A DNA stretch of 25,269 nt, from assembly GCA_014925825.1 (NCBI GenBank), contig JACGCK010000424.1, positions 1 to 25,269 of the forward strand, in the 5' to 3' direction. Positions 9,363 through 20,545 of the stretch are shown here, piece by piece (within the stretch, counting starts at the first letter, position 1; every line of letters starts with the position of its first letter). The position numbers and the translations under genes are program-made. The notes under the pieces were generated by a model, which had not been told where the DNA came from, did no database searches, and was given only the letters and a program-made list of their open reading frames with translations. Source of the stretch: Pholiota molesta (taxonomy: Eukaryota > Basidiomycota > Agaricomycetes > Agaricales > Strophariaceae).

Positions 9363-11254
9363 ATGTGGGTACCAACCAAGCTTGCGATCTCCATAGATAT
9401 TCAGACTTCAGAATGTTCTAGGTTTTTTCTTCCTGCCATCCATGGCCGTTTCCCTGTGGGCGTCACTACGTTCGTAACGCCTGTGCGGCCTTCGCAGGCA
9501 ATAGGCTCTGTCAAACTTCGCATTCCTCAGAGTACAAGGCAAGAGCAGAATGGACACGCACTTCTCCTGGAAGAGGTTGCATTTACAGCCTACTATCCAG
9601 CAGAAATTGATGCCTCGTCGAAGAAGGTGGTTCCCTGGTTCATTCGGTAGGGCAAAGCCAACCACGTACAACACCGCCGCAGTGCTTATCAACAATTAGG
9701 CCCATCCGAGAGACTTTACATGGATTTGCCGCGTTCTTAGGTATGCATAATATCTGATTCTCCCGTTTAACAAGACTAAACCAACATAAACTCACGAAAA
9801 GGCATTTCGAAATGGCTGTTATGGCCTGTCGTGTATCTTTTTGGAGTCTTCTTAAAGGTCTTTCTCGAGTCTTCTTCATATTTCTGTCCATAAGAAGAGC
9901 TAAACTCCCATCCTATTGCTTTACTTAGATTCCTGCGTACCCGAATGCTCCTCTTCTGAAGCCCGAAACCCCATCGTCCCAATGGCCGTTGGTTATTTTC
10001 TCTCATGGGCTTGGAGGAAGTAGAACTGCTTATAGGTGCGCATCAGTATAACGGAGGTGTTAGCTCCCGTGCCTTACATAGATATAGCCAGTTTTGTAGT
10101 CGCCTGGCGGCGTCCGGAAAGGTCGTTTTGGCCATTGAACATCGTGATGGGACTGGCCCGGCCTGCATGCCTCGTTCATGGAATGAAGGAGGAAAATCTG
10201 AACCAAGGACCCTCCTTTACCTGCAGGAAAGGGATATTCGGTAAGTCTACGCTCATCCATCTCATCAAGGCGTTTTTGATAAACACTTTTCAAGCTGGGA
10301 TGACAAGGACGCAATCGGTATCCATCCTCTTCCCTTGCGTGGTCAACAGTTAGCATTTAGACACCACGAGGTGTACATCACTTATTCGACGTTCTGCCGT
10401 TTCATTCATGGCGATTCCACTGCGCACCTCGAGACTATTGATGGTACGCTATATAATCAAGAAAGTTGGACCACGCCTGGCGCCTCTGGCATGGAAAGAG
10501 TTAGATGTGATGATCAGGTTATACTTGCTGGCCACTCTTTCGGTGGTTGTACAGTTGTAAGTACATGCAAATTTACTGTCGTTCACCACATGCTTCTCAC
10601 CATCCAAAAGCTGTCTTTGTTATCAACGAAACATTTAGAAGGTTATACGCCCATACCCGTTGACCGTGTGGTTATTCTCGACCCTTGGTTGGAACCGCTC
10701 CCAACTCCTGGCCCTGTTCCTATAGGAAAAACAACACCGTCCCCAAATGACACTATGGCTGATGCGTCTTTTCGCTCGTCATTAGAGAAGACAGTTTCTC
10801 TCGCGAGTCAAACGGCTGGAATTGAAACAGATACTCACATATCGCATCCAAGGATGTTAGTCATCAATTCAGAAACATTTACATTGTGGAAGGATCATTA
10901 TGCAAGACTACAGGAGATCGTTGCTGGATGGGAACCTGAAGGGGGCAAAATCATGACCATCGGTAAAGTTTATATTCTATGCACCCTACGTCGAAGCTAA
11001 CCTGTTTTACAGTTGGTTCCGTCCATGTATCTTTCTCCGACTTCCCCGTCCTCCCAATCGTAGGGAGGAAAAATGCGCGGCCCATAATGGAGACTATATT
11101 GAAACTCTCATTATCTTTTCTCGACGATACACTGGAAGATACGCTAAAAACAATACCCACTACAGACATGGAAGTCAAGGTCATAGGAGTGAAGAAGGAT
11201 GGGAAACCTAAGAGAAGACTCGTTGGGAACGTCGGAGACGTCATAACCCAGTAA
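9363..11254 (+). CDS. PAF-acetylhydrolase-type phospholipase A2 (PAF-AH II family)
   Basis: An alpha/beta hydrolase expected to release short or oxidised sn-2 acyl groups from phospholipids such as platelet-activating factor. Eight exons: 9363-9646, 9700-9740, 9802-9857, 9929-10035, 10088-10240, 10295-10556, 10611-10962, 11013-11254, giving 498 aa. Family landmarks in order: GRFPVGVTTFVTPVR near the N-terminus, FTAYYPA, WPLVIFSHGLGGSRTAY (oxyanion side), EHRDGTGPA, the nucleophile elbow GHSFGG (Ser295), LDPWLEPLP (Asp325), and VHVSFSDFP (His423). This order matches the plasma-type PAF-AH triad. No obvious signal peptide, so probably intracellular. The start is uncertain: another ATG at 9413 lies next to where the family usually begins but is out of frame. 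Intron 3 has a poor donor (GTCTTT), and intron 2 ends in AAAAG. Confidence 0.9.
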
Positions 11255-11566
11255 ACGAGCGTTTGTCGCTATATAACGCGTTCTTAGTGTCCCCAAGAAT
11301 TTTGAAGTAGAGCGGTAAATCCGCATATATAGTAGTTTATAACTATTAACGGATATAAAACCATCTTCCCTGACATAATTCGTAGATTTACACTGACAGT
11401 AATACTGTGACGTCCAAGTAACGTCTAATAAGTTCTAATTGAAATTGTTGACTGCTTCTCTTCACGCCAAACAATCGAGTCGCGTCGACACTTGGTCGAC
11501 ATCAAGACTGACTCCTTTCTCCACCATCATCAACGTCTATCTTCAAATCCTTCATTCGCAGGAAAA
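11255..11566. other. Intergenic, promoter region of naa10
   Basis: 312 bp between two genes on the same strand, holding the 3' end of the phospholipase transcript and the naa10 promoter. Two GTCGAC palindromes lie 5 bp apart at 11484-11500. The last 60 bp before the ATG are pyrimidine-rich, as is common in fungal leaders. No gene seen. Confidence 0.5.
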
Positions 11567-12335
11567 ATGAATATTCGGACAGTGAGAGTACGTACCACGC
11601 CTTGATATCCATAAGACGCGTTCTGACGGATCGCCAAGGTTGATGACCTTGCAGGAATGCAGGCGTGTAACTTGCAAAATCTTCCTGAAAACTACACCAT
11701 GAAATATTGTACGCACGTCGCCCGAATCCTATTCCAAGACAACAACAATGTTAACATCATTTGAAGACATGTACCATGCCATGACCTGGCCTTCAATATC
11801 GTTCGTCGCTGAAGACCATAAAGGACGGATCATTGGTTACATCCTGGCAAAGATGTGTGGAATCTGACTGCCCTGGTGCCCGGGCTGTTGTCTAACAGAA
11901 AACGAATTCAACCAGGGACGAAGAAGTTGCAGAAGGTGAAGAGCCTCATGGACATGTCACTTCGATATCGGTGCTACGATCGTATCGACGACTCGGGCTT
12001 GCAAAAAAGCTCATGGTTCAATCGCGTATGTCTATCTATCATCTGGACAACTGTCTACCAGTGATTTTCGAAACTGATTCTTGTCACCTTTGCAGAAGAG
12101 GCTATGGCTCAGATCTATCGTGCTTCGTATGTATCTCTACACGTCAGAAAATCCAACAGGGCTGCTCTGGGGCTATACAGGGATACACTTGGTTTTACTG
12201 TCAAGGACATAGAGAAGAAATATTGTATGTTTATCTTTGTCGTCACTTGATTTTCATTATGGCTGATAATGCATATAAACAGATGCAGATGGAGAGGATG
12301 CATATTCCATGCATCTATCGTTGAAGCCACATTGA
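11567..12335 (+). CDS. naa10: N-terminal acetyltransferase A catalytic subunit Naa10/Ard1
   Basis: The catalytic subunit of NatA, which acetylates the N-termini of nascent proteins on the ribosome after methionine removal, together with Naa15. Six exons: 11567-11587, 11639-11708, 11767-11854, 11916-12025, 12096-12224, 12283-12335, giving 156 aa. The sequence follows the family closely: MQACNLQNLPENYTMKYY, FVAEDHKGRIIGYILAKM, EPHGHVTSISVLRSYRRL, the acetyl-CoA-binding RRLGLA at residues 84-89, and SLHVRKSNRAALGLYRDTLG. Acidic residues DEEVAEGEE sit before the HGHVTS strand. It ends SMHLSLKPH, so it lacks the long C-terminal tail of the human protein (235 aa). The first exon encodes only seven residues, and the join to VDDLAGMQ is the least certain. 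It is convergent with the serine hydrolase gene, 123 bp away. Confidence 0.95.
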
Positions 12336-12458
12336 TGCGACAAATAAGAAGAGGTATCTATGATACATCAAGTATACATGAAAAGTACATAATTGGTACG
12401 CCAGCTAGAGTTCAAACTATCATAACAGAGCACGTAAGGTTACACGCTATACATGCCG

Positions 12459-13900
12459 TCAAAATTCAATCAGGTCGCCACTATTCGCCTTTTCTTTTCT
12501 TGGTGACTGTGTCCTTCGGGATTTCCGAGGACTCCTTGGCGGATTAGGGATAATACCGCGACTTGAGAGGACAGCATCACGAATGATATTTGCAGCGGCG
12601 AGCCCAAGCTGATAATATCCATCATTGGTGTTCCCGCCAAACATTCCGGTATGCCCTTGGACCTCATCTGGGGCAATGCTATTACTTGCTGGGATGAAGT
12701 GATCCGTCGACCGACTGCCGTACTTTGGCAGTACCACAAATGTCCGTGATGTTAGGTGCTCAGGAGGGTTCGGGGGCAGAATGGAATAAAGACTGTGCTA
12801 CCGTTAGACTGGCTGTCTTAGTGGAAATATGAAAATTACTGACTTCCGAAAAACAACACCAAGGTCTCGCTCGATGTCAAGCAAGGCTTCCACTCTCTGT
12901 TCCAACCCTGCTTCGTCCCATAGATTCCCTACATATTTCAAATGATCGCCTGCCCACGAGAAACCTTGCGTCAGGTCGTCTTTTTTGTAATACGCACCCC
13001 CAGCCGCTGCACCCGCAAGAATAGCACCGCCAACTGCATATGCCGCAGGTCCTGCCCATTTACCCCACCCAGATTGTGCAGCAGGGGTCGTTGCTGCTGG
13101 CTGGGCAGCTTTCTTGGCTCCGAAGCCTGCAAACGAGCCGAGAAGAGCAGATCCCACAGTCACTGCGGCGTTCGCATGTTGCGCTACTTTGGTAACACTG
13201 TTCTTCACCACAAAAGGATGAAGACCATAGTACTAGTGTGTGATTGTTTGTCAATGGCAATAACGGTACTGGAGAATGGTGTTACCGGAGTATCGAAAGC
13301 GATACAAGCCACAATCTTCGGCCATAGCGGGGCATTTTGATCTGGGCGTGATCGAACGAATTCTCTCAAGGTATCAGCAGCGAGCAGACCTCCCATACTG
13401 ATCAAATGAGCAAGGTGTAAACCCGTTTTATAGAATCGAAAAAGAACATACCTATGTCCACATAGCACAATCTTGGCCTTTCCTGCCCCCAATCCCGTTT
13501 CAACTTCACGTTCGACAGTCAAGGTCGTAAGCCAGTCCGCGAAACGGACAACGGCTTTATCCTTTTACGTGATGAATTGAGAGAGGTCTTTCAAATACAT
13601 GTAACAGACTGACTAATTCCCCCTTCGTCTATGGTGTAATGACAGTTAGAACCGCAGGCGCTGAGTCGAGAATTGGAAAGACATCACCTCATAAGCCGGG
13701 AAGATTATAGATTGCACCACGGTGTGTTCAAGAGTCTCAGAGAGGAGGTGCTGAATCCGTTGTGGAAATTCTCCGAATGTTTCGTCTGTTCCTTTGAATC
13801 CGTGTATGAAGACCAGAAGGACAAGTTCAGATTCTCGCTTTTCCAGAGCTAGGGAGTCTTGCTTTGGGGCTTGAAAGTTCGTATTCAGACCAGAGGCCAT
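12459..13900 (-). CDS. DUF676-like alpha/beta serine hydrolase with a membrane segment
   Basis: A lipase-like hydrolase whose substrate is unknown to me. Minus-strand exons: 13900-13688, 13628-13614 (15 nt), 13561-13452, 13397-13286, 13232-12844, 12792-12459, giving 390 aa. The oxyanion region is VFIHGFKG (about residues 31-37). The nucleophile elbow GHSMGG (Ser113) is made by joining exons 3 and 4. AFDTP and YYGLHPFVVKNS follow, again across an intron. Residues about 209-230 form an Ala/Gly-rich hydrophobic stretch that could span a membrane. A basic tail (PRSPRKSRR) ends the protein. The 15-nt exon encodes TKGEL, a motif expected between FPAYE and the next helix, which supports it. I cannot point to the acid and His of the triad with confidence. 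A fungal conserved protein of uncharacterised role is the safest call. Confidence 0.85.
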
Positions 13901-14382
13901 TTCGCAAACCACAGCGGAAGTGAATTTTTATTTTCCCGGATGGGTGAGAGGTTCAGCTTTGCATGAATAGATAGCAAGGATGTGTATGGGTAGCAGGAGG
14001 CTGTCCGAGATGATGGTGGTACAGATCAAGTCGCGGGAGAACTAAAAATAACGCTACTTCTACAGTCAAGTATATTATTTAACGGGACTTGCAGCATTTT
14101 AATAAAATCATTTATTTCCAGAAAATTCTTCGAAGACGGCAAGATGTGCCTATGCTCTGTAACTCATTTGTATATTCAGACCCTCAGAGTAAACTCAGGC
14201 TAAATACTTCTCGACGCACGAGTTGCATAATTTCAATCTAGCGCAAGATACTAGCATGAACCGTAATGTATATATCTGTATGTGCAATAAGTCCGAAGAA
14301 GGAAGCTTCATGAAATGTTGGTATTTAACAAAGCAGTCAGATGCCGTGGAAAAATCGAGCAAAAGCCTAACGCCACCACAAG
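13901..14382. other. Intergenic, AT-rich
   Basis: 482 bp between two minus-strand genes. It should contain the promoter of the serine hydrolase and the 3' end of the zinc-finger gene. The middle (about 14050-14120) is AT-rich, including AATAAAATCATTTATTTCC. No gene or RNA recognised. Confidence 0.5.
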
Positions 14383-16072
14383 TTAAAGCTGGCTCATGGT
14401 CTGGCTCTCGTAAGGAGCTTGGGTCTGCAATGGTGGATAAGAAAAATCATCGAAAGAATCGGAGTTATCTAAATCCATGTAATCTTGTGAGGTGTCAAGT
14501 GCAGCCGAGAAATCTTGTATTTCGTGTGGGATCGGATCGACCTGTTCAAGTTGCATTGCTTTTTCATCCTCTTTTGGAGGCGGAGATTCTGGGGCGAGCG
14601 CTATAGGCGTTATATGCAGGGTTCCCGAGCGGAATACGTTTTTCTTCTTCGATGACAGCTTTGAATTAGATGCAGGCGAGGCTCCGTTCATAGATTGCAG
14701 TTGTGAATTCTCCGGAGACATCTGGGTCCCTTCTTGGTCAAGCTCCGGTTCATGCAATGATTGTTTACTGCTAGACTTGCGCCTTACGACGGGTTGATAC
14801 CAGTTTTGCCTAGTAGGTGTGCTGATGGCGAATGTAGGCGACGAAAGAGGAGCTGGAGCACTCAGCGGCAGAAAAGCGCTTGAGCTTGGAACGGTTGCAA
14901 TGGGAGGTGGACGGTGTTTCTTAGGGCCGTGGTGGTGTAACGGAAACGTGTCGAATTGAAATTGAGACGGAGGTTGAGACGGGGATTCGAAAATCGCAAG
15001 TGGATCTGCCGTTTCATCTGAGTTCTCGGAACCCCATGATAACTCTTCTTCATAGAGTTCTCCTTCTTTAGGGTCGTCCGTGTTCAATTCTGCAGCAACG
15101 GGCTTACTAGATTGTTTCGGAATTTCCTGCTCCAAATCATGGCCTTCGTCCAGTGCATCCTCGTCACTTTCACTGTCGTCATCCGAAAGGCTTTGAGTCA
15201 ATTGCTTAGCGACGGAGGCTTGTGAAGTAGATGATTCCATGCTTGTAGATTGGGATAAGGGATGAGAGCGAGAGCGGAGAGATTTAATCCGCGATGTGGG
15301 TTCATGTTCAGAAACATCGAAGTCAAGTCTTCTCTTCTTAGATACTAAAGAGCTGAAAGAAGGAGATGCTGGTATCGATAGTGGTCGAGGGGTCGCAGCT
15401 GGAGAATTGAAAGAAGCAAATGTCGGCGGTGAAGATAAATCTGGATGCTGCGCCTGAAGGTCCCCTGATTCTGGAGTAGAAGATAGTTGGAAATGCCTCA
15501 TGGCATCATCATAGAAAGGCTGCATAGATGGTCCGTTCTCAATTGCACTTCCACCTCCAGCTTCACTTTCGACCTTGGATGTCGATGGGTTGCTAGTAGG
15601 ATGTACATGGCCCAGAAACTGTTCATCACGTAAGTGAAATGTGTCGATGGATGGACTTGAATTTGGAGGGGATGGAAGAGAAGATTGAATTGGACGCTCC
15701 AAACTTGAATCTGTATTTACATACGGCAATGAGATGGAGCTGTCTTGATGTTGTCTCATAAAAGAGCATACCTTGCCCTCTTGAATTCTGGGTAGACTTT
15801 TGGGAGTTGGACGCATACAGGCCCTTCACAAGAGACGACACATGCAGAGAATCTCCTGATCCTTCCTCTACTCTTCGTGTCATCGCAATGTCTCTTCGGC
15901 GTATTGGGATGGAACGTCGGGCATGATCGTGAATGACATGATGCACAAGTGCCGCATTATCGGAGAAGGTGCTCCTACACCAAGCCCACTTGCAGCTAAA
16001 GATGTGACCAGAGGATCCTTGAGAAGGCAGGCCCAAGGATTGCGAAGTGATTTGCGGAAATGAAGGATCCAT
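14383..16072 (-). CDS. Disordered nuclear-like protein with one CWCH2-style zinc finger
   Basis: Not a family I recognise by name. Two exons (16072-15772 and 15710-14383), with a 61-bp intron in phase 1, give 542 aa. Near the N-terminus is CKWAWC followed by STF, LVHHVIHDH: Cys27 and Cys32, then His44/45 and His48/50. C-x-W-x-x-C is the pattern of CWCH2 fingers seen in Gli/Zic and PacC/Rim101 proteins, but I see no second finger. The remainder is Ser/Pro-rich and looks disordered. It has a basic SKKRRLD stretch that could be a nuclear signal, an acidic patch (SDDDSESDEDALDE) and repeated SP/TP sites. An in-frame ATG at 16159 would add 29 residues; I prefer MDPSF at 16072. A role in transcription is an inference from composition and the finger only. 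Confidence 0.8.
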
Positions 16073-16347
16073 CTGGGACCTCCTTCTCAAAATACTAGCG
16101 TAAGTATGGATTAGGGATTCGTTTGGTCTTGGAGCGACTGAGCGACTGAGATACTTCAAATATCATGTAGTTTCCCAACCGTCTCCCCTCGGTGGAAAAG
16201 CGAAGACTGGAGGAAGGAGGTGGGTGTGGATGACAGTATGCAGGATGACAAATATTAATTTAATAATGAATTTGATCCGCGTATGTGACAATCGAATCAC
16301 GACCTTGTGACGCTCCGTGTCAGCATCTTATCTTGCAACCAACAGCC
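16073..16347. promoter_or_regulatory. Divergent promoter region, zinc-finger gene and CCDC97 gene
   Basis: 275 bp separate the two start codons. A TTAATTTAATAATG AT-rich block at about 16256-16269 is the most promoter-like element. No specific factor site recognised. Confidence 0.45.
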
Positions 16348-17087
16348 ATGTCTTTCCAATTCGACAAAGCTCCTTCACTTACATACCTTGGGCTCCCCCA
16401 AGATCATACCCCATCTCCAGAAAATGACCCCATTGCTTTCCTTATCGAACGTCTCTTCCAGCTTCCGCCACATCTTTTGTCGCATTTTAGCTACATCACA
16501 ACGCCGAAACAGCGTACAGTCATAACTCCCATTCGGAACAGACGCCTGCAGCATGTCAGCAAGAATCCTCCCGAGCTGCAGTTCGACGCTGCACGAAACA
16601 CGTGGCCGAGTCTCTGGCAAGGCCGCACTGAGCGACGCGGAGTACAAGAAGGCAAAGAGGAGAAAGCATGGGCCGAAAGTGCCTTCCTGGGCGGAAGTAA
16701 GCAACATATCGGGAAACTAGGTAGTCTTTTGGCAGATTATGAAGAAGAAAGAGAAGCAGAGCGTGCAAGAGAAATGAGGAGGAGTAGACCGCCTCCTGAG
16801 GATGAATTCGTACCCGAGGAGGATACTGATAGCGAAGATGAAGACGGTCCAACGTCCAATGCTCCGCCGGAAGTTGAGACAGAGGCAGAACTCAAAGCAT
16901 CATTTGAGCGCCTCATACGGGAACGTTTCATATATGGTTTACTTGATGTGTGTATGCCTTTGGTATCTATGTGCCGATTGGCTTATTCTGTTCTTGACAG
17001 AACATTGATTATGACAATGTCGACTGGGATGAGAGTCTGGATGTTGAAGAACGAGACACAGAAGAGCGGTGGTTTGAGGAGGATTAG
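16348..17087 (+). CDS. CCDC97 family protein (DUF2052)
   Basis: A conserved eukaryotic nuclear protein; the human member has been found with the SF3b part of U2 snRNP, so a link to splicing is likely but not shown here. Two exons, 16348-16947 and 17001-17087, with a 53-bp intron, give 228 aa. The N-terminal half has DPIAFLIERLFQLPPHLLSHF. The C-terminal half carries the family block: GKLGSLLADYEEEREAERAREMRR, then acidic EEDTDSEDED, then ELKASFERLIRERFIYGLLD. After splicing it continues DYDNVDWDESLD and ends ERWFEED. The acidic last exon matches the family ending, which supports the splice. The donor is GTGTGT, chosen because the alternative nearby donors bring a stop or lose the frame. An upstream in-frame ATG at 16285 gives an extra 21 residues without family similarity, so I start at MSFQF. 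Confidence 0.9.
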
Positions 17088-17388
17088 TTCAAAAATTGAT
17101 TCAACCGTCTGTAATTCGATCTAGTCGGCGAGGTACAACACATTTATATTATTGGTGACATTCCTATAGAGAAGGGGACACAACTACTCAAGTCTGTAAG
17201 AGGTAGCAAACAAAGAGAATATGTAATAGCCACATTCGCAATATGTATAGCGAAGATGATGGGAGGTCCGAGGAAGTAATATTACAGAACATAATGTTAG
17301 TTTGTACACTAGTGACTAGACAGGCAGAAAGAAAAAGAACAATTATGTTTTACACGTCTTCGTCTTGACTTTGATCTGAACCAGCAGA
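17088..17388. other. Intergenic, convergent 3' ends
   Basis: About 300 bp between the ends of the CCDC97 and GRR1-like genes, AT-rich, with no gene recognised. Confidence 0.5.
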
Positions 17389-20306
17389 TCAACGCTGAGC
17401 ACGAGGGCCATGGCCACTGCTTCCTGCACCAGACCCACTCGCCTCAGGCCGTGCATCCGTATTGCGTCCAAATAATAATGATGTGGCGTAGTTCTCGGCC
17501 GCGTGCAAGGTGTTGCGAATACCCCGTTTAACGCTTCTCGCCCTCTGCTCTGGCTGCGCCTCGGTCGAACTTCTAGGCTGCTCCCGTCGGCCACGCGAAG
17601 AATCTGCTCCAAGAGCCGACTGCACCGACTCATGAAGCTCCCTGGTAGCCGGAGGCGTCAAAACAGGCTCCTGATACGTCCATTTGGTATTCAGGTGGGG
17701 CGCAACTGGCGTGGAATCTTCGCGCAGAGCTCTCCTTTCGGGCTCGGGCTCCGAGTCTGAGTTGCCCTGCGAGCTTCCAGATGGCGGTGGCTCGTGGGCA
17801 GGCGAGAGACGGGAAGCTGAAGGCTGGTGCGGGGTAAGTTCGCGCGCGAGCTCGTGTGCGCGAAGGGTGCCCCCCTGTGCTCCTGCCTGAGTTCCTCTGC
17901 CATGTCCGATCTCCGCATAGTTTAAGTCCGGGGTCAAGACTCCGTTTCCCTGTGGTGAACCAACTGGTGCAGGCCTTTCTTGATATGTACGGAAAAGAGT
18001 GGTCCAATCATCGGTGCCAGGTTCAATATTGTCTGTGGATATGTTGGGTATTGCATCCGTTGACGATTGCGAAGATTCGATTATGGGTAGCACATCAGCA
18101 GCTGTACGACCATGCCGCACATGCACCCGAGACAGGCGAGAGGGCCCAGCGGCAGGTGTCGAAGCTTGAATTTGCGCATTCAAGCGAGATGTGGCGGCTT
18201 GCAAGTTGGAGGCTTGCGATACTTCTGATCGAACGTCGCGTCCATTATGGCGAGTGGCGGCAGGCGGAATGACGGTTGCAGAACGACTTGGACGGTCGCG
18301 TTGGAACGTAAATTCATGGGGTTGTGGTGGATGAGCATGATGGCCATGCTGGTGAGGGTGCCCACGAGCAGTTGTTATATTTGGGTTGTAAAGCATGTGT
18401 TGTCGAGGGTATCCTTCCAATTCTCGCAATTCTCCGAAAGCTTCAGGCTCGGGAGTATCGTCCTCCTGATAACCTTCGCCATCAAAGTCATCTTCTTCAT
18501 ACTCTGTGTCGTCGGTGTTGTTCAGCTCCGTGATACGATCAAATAGCTCCGTCAAGTAAGCGCGTAGCTGTGATACACCTTTCCCAGAGAAGACGCAGAA
18601 TGCTTGACGTTGAGCAGAGTTGAAGTCCTATGAACATCGCAATTAAGATGACGAATTCCAGGTCAGATAAAGGACTTACTTTGGGAGCTTCGCGGCAGAA
18701 CTGTTGTAGCTCTGCTTGGCGGAAAGCAGTCACACCAGTTAGACTAAGATGGGTCAATTTGTGGAGCTTTAGGAGAAGGAAGTGGATGGCCATGACCGAG
18801 ATCTGGTCGCAATAAGATAAATGGATTCGTTCGAGGGTGGCATGGCGTTCTGCAAGGGCATAGATGGCCTCATCGGTCAACTGGTTAACGCGAACAAGTC
18901 CGACCCGTCGAAGCTTGGGCAAGGCCGAGAGCTCGAAAACAGACATATCCGTGAGAAGCACGCAGTCTTGATAACATATATAAGTTGGGCACAGCACCGC
19001 CTATAAAAAGAGATAACTCACTTGCGAAATCAATGTATCGAATGCGGGTGCAGGATCGGGCAAGCAACCGCACAGAGCGATCCGTGATTTTGCTCGCATG
19101 ACCAAGGTGGAGATAATGCAAATGCCGACCAAGTTTGCATATCGTTTCAACAGATTTGTCTGTAAGAAGTACGCATTTGGAAAGGACTAGATTGCGAATC
19201 TTCGGGGCGTGAGAGATGATGCCTTCAACTGCTTCATCGGTAATGAGGGCACAAGCAGTCAAATCCAACATGCGCAGGTTCTCGAATGTGCGATTGATAA
19301 TGAGTGGCGGGAATTCATTGTTCTTGTTGGAAGTAGAACTGAGGAAGGGGTTGACGATGTCGGTTTGAGAGTCAGTTCGGAAAGGGGCTGGGAAGGCTGC
19401 ATCCGTCAAGAGCGCGCAATGGGATAGACGCATCTCTCGCATGTGTGTTAAATTCGTCCAAATAAGCCGGACTGAGACATCTGTAATGAGTTCGCAATGA
19501 TTGAGATCAATTTCCAAAAGCATTGGGCAGCCAAGGGCAAGGGCAGAGATAGCAGTATCGGTGATGCGAGATAGACCACTCAATTTTACCCTTCGAAGGA
19601 GTGGGCATGATTCGGCTAAGGAGACAATACCAGTGTCGGTCACCTTGTTGCAACCCGACAGATTGATCCCCTGCAGCCGCGATGCGACCTTAGCCAGCCC
19701 CGTTATCGACTCGCTGGAAGTATCGACGACGCCCGTCAGGTCAATAGCGACGAGGTTCACGAAGTGGGGCAGGAGTTTGGCGAGTGCTGGGCCCGAGAGA
19801 TGCTTGCATCCGATGAGTGTGAGCCGTTCAAGCCGATCGCAACGACCATACACGCTGATGAGATCGTCCGTGAGGTCTGATCCATGGGAGAGGAAGTTGA
19901 GGCGGCGGATGAAGCGAGAGTAGGTGAATGTCTGCTTTTCCTTTTGAAGGAGTTTGGCCATCTTGTAAATGGTATCATACTTCGCAAAGGTTGGTTTATG
20001 CCATAAGAGCTCGACTGCGCATTGGCACCAGGTGCGTGATACCCGCATAACGGAGTAGAGCTCCTTGGGCGAGTGGATATGCTTGAAGATTTGGATCATA
20101 ATTTCTGGAGGTATAGCCGCAATTGGGGAGAGATTTGCGGGTCGCTGGACTGTGTCGTGCTCTCGCTTGTAGGCCCATTGAGCGGGAACGAGCTGGTGGT
20201 CGGGATAAAAGGCGAACTGAGGGGCCTCTTCATCGATGTCGACGTCGTCGCCGTCGTCGGAGAGGGATGTGGTGGAGGGGGCGTGGTGCTTGTAGAGGGA
20301 CACCAT
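17389..20306 (-). CDS. GRR1: GRR1-type F-box / leucine-rich-repeat protein
   Basis: Substrate receptor of an SCF ubiquitin ligase. In yeast Grr1 targets G1 cyclins and regulators of glucose sensing. Three exons (20306-19022, 18966-18680, 18627-17389) with introns of 55 and 52 bp give 936 aa. An acidic N-terminus precedes the F-box at about residues 60-106 (IPPEIMIQIFKHIHSP, then VSRTWCQCAVELLWHKP). Then come about a dozen amino-acid-type cysteine-containing LRRs, such as GINLSGCNKVTDTGI and EIDLNHCELITDVSV. The repeats run through exon 2 (HLSYCDQISVMAI). The splice at 19022/18966 restores IDFANCVLLTD, a proper repeat. After the LRRs the protein has DFNSAQRQAFCVFSGKGV, then a long disordered Ser/Pro/Gln-rich tail of about 370 residues. 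Fungal Grr1 proteins have this same ending. The divergent promoter to the small unknown gene carries a CACGTG site. Confidence 0.93.
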
Positions 20307-20545
20307 GGTTGTGAATGGAGGGGCGAATGATCCTGGCAGGCAGCCTTACATGCAACCCGACACGTGCCCTTGATGCCTCAGCCCGTTTCACTCTTGTGCA
20401 CGGTATGCCGCCATGACAGCCCTCCCACTCCAGGATGCTTCGGCCACCCAAGTTTGTCCCTCTCACCTTCCCCTCTCTCAACTGCTTTACATCCGTTCAT
20501 ATCTAGCGCCCTATCTCCTTTGATGCCCTCCTTCAAGCTACGCCC
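20307..20545. promoter_or_regulatory. Divergent promoter with CACGTG palindrome
   Basis: 239 bp between the GRR1-like start (minus) and the small unknown gene's start (plus). CACGTG at 20361-20366 is a bHLH (Cbf1-type) consensus, 55 bp from the GRR1 ATG. The plus-strand side is C/T-rich (20440-20530), a common feature just upstream of fungal starts. Confidence 0.5.

Noticed and set aside
11484..11500. Two GTCGAC palindromes before naa10 as an operator
   Set aside because: A six-base palindrome pair is easily found by chance and matches no factor I know.
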